This document shows positions 23,339 through 23,956 of a DNA stretch of 23,956 nt, piece by piece (the stretch's first letter is position 1; each line of letters starts with the position of its first letter). The position numbers were made by a program, and so were the translations under genes. The stretch spans positions 1 to 23,956 of the forward strand of contig CAJUFM010000047.1 of NCBI GenBank assembly GCA_910585745.1, in the 5' to 3' direction. This DNA comes from an uncultured Eubacterium sp. (GTDB lineage Bacteria > Bacillota > Clostridia > Lachnospirales > Lachnospiraceae). Below the pieces are notes generated by a model, which was given only the letters and a program-made list of their open reading frames with translations, made no database searches and was not told the origin of the DNA.

Positions 23339-23956
23339 TATCCCTCACCGCCTTGATCTGCACCGTCATTGCCAAGGAGTTCATCCCGAAGTTTCGGTGC
23401 CAGGAATGATTTCAGTTTTTCTTCGATCACACGTGGGTTTTCACCTGCCTGAATGGACAGAATACCCTCGCAGATCACCTCTTTGGTCATAATCTCTTTG
23501 GCATTGATGGCACGAAGTTTCGATGCCACCGGGATACTGATCCAGTTCGCAAGCAGGGAACCATACAAGGTCGTGATCAACGCCACCGCCATGTTCGGAC
23601 CAATGGAACTAGGGTCATCCAAAAGCTTTAACATGTTGATCAGACCGATCAGGGTACCGATCATACCCCAGGCAGGTCCCATGGCCGCAAGACCATCCCA
23701 GAAACTGATGATTTTATTATGCCGCCGCTCAATACAACCCAGATCCGTCTCCAGAATACTGGTCACAAGTTCCTGGTCGGTTCCGTCGACGATCAGCATA
23801 ATCCCTTTCTTCAGGAATTCATCGTCTATGTCTGACGCTGCCTCTTCCAGCTGAAGAAGACCTTCTTTTCTCGCCACATTCGCCAGATCGATGATCGTAT
23901 GTATTACCTCACCCTCATTGCTCTTTGGCACTTTTAAGATCAGAGTAAAAGATTTG
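23338..23956 (-). CDS. motA: Flagellar stator protein MotA, partial
   Basis: MotA is the membrane stator subunit that generates torque against FliG. Only the C-terminal 205 or so residues are present: the frame stays open to the right edge (KSFTLILK... before the in-frame GTG at 23931), so the gene starts outside the window. The visible part has the cytoplasmic loop (about 23900-23700, with ERRHNKIISFWDGL), then the two channel-forming helices beginning AAMGPAWGMIGTLIGLI and MAVALITTLYGSLLANWIS, and the cytoplasmic C-terminus. The conserved prolines (MGP, SIPVAS) are present. The 3' end overlaps motB by one base. Confidence 0.95.
   Translation of the reverse strand, partial: KSFTLILKVPKSNEGEVIHTIIDLANVARKEGLLQLEEAASDIDDEFLKKGIMLIVDGTDQELVTSILETDLGCIERRHNKIISFWDGLAAMGPAWGMIGTLIGLINMLKLLDDPSSIGPNMAVALITTLYGSLLANWISIPVASKLRAINAKEIMTKEVICEGILSIQAGENPRVIEEKLKSFLAPKLRDELLGNDGADQGGEG

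Noticed and set aside
1..23956. tRNA, rRNA, CRISPR, insertion sequence, prophage or toxin-antitoxin genes
   Set aside because: I found no repeat-spacer arrays, transposase-like frames, cloverleaf sequences or rRNA segments. The window is fully explained by motility and translation genes.

Overview
The window is one nearly continuous block of minus-strand genes. It holds the distal half of a Gram-positive flagellar/chemotaxis (fla/che) operon, followed by the translation genes rpsB and tsf. Transcription runs from the right edge towards the left. The order fliM-fliY-cheY-fliO-fliP-fliQ-fliR-flhB-flhA-flhF-flhG-...-cheB-cheA-cheW-cheD-...-sigD-...-rpsB-tsf matches the Bacillus subtilis operon. 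Several traits instead suggest a motile Clostridia member, probably Lachnospiraceae-like: motAB inside the operon, a PilZ/YcgR gene inserted before cheB, and a DUF342/DUF6115 cassette after sigD. The genus cannot be fixed from sequence alone.

Layout from right to left. (1) 23956-22004: stator genes motA (cut by the window edge) and motB, then fliL. (2) 21973-19304: an internal sigma-A-type promoter and a micro-ORF precede the switch genes fliM and fliY, then cheY. (3) 19301-13692: the flagellar type III export gate fliO, fliP, fliQ, fliR, flhB, flhA. (4) 13695-10759: flhF and flhG, which control flagellar number and placement, and a c-di-GMP-binding YcgR-like brake. (5) 10757-6630: chemotaxis core cheB, cheA, cheW, cheD, with no cheC. 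(6) 6627-2164: an unidentified membrane protein, the motility sigma factor sigD/fliA, a DUF342 (FapA-like) protein, a small Lys-rich protein, a SwrB-like DUF6115 protein and an MltG-like protein without a catalytic domain. (7) 2163-1: a terminator-like hairpin and a promoter, then rpsB and tsf, ending in a strong bidirectional terminator.

The genes form a tightly coupled unit. Overlaps of 1-4 nt join motA/motB, flhA/flhF, flhF/flhG, cheW/cheD and the DUF6115/MltG-like pair. Stator, C-ring, export gate, assembly GTPases, signal processing and the late-gene sigma factor are therefore expressed together. FliY carries two intact CheC-type phosphatase motifs and may replace the missing CheC. MotB has a transmembrane segment resembling those of sodium-driven stators.

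The less ordinary parts are the promoter plus possibly leaderless micro-ORF ahead of fliM, a perfect 11-bp-arm palindrome between the unknown membrane gene and sigD, a second hairpin just before the SwrB-like gene, and the post-sigD accessory cassette. There is no sign of tRNA, rRNA, CRISPR, insertion sequences or prophage. No gene-free gap exceeds 300 bases.
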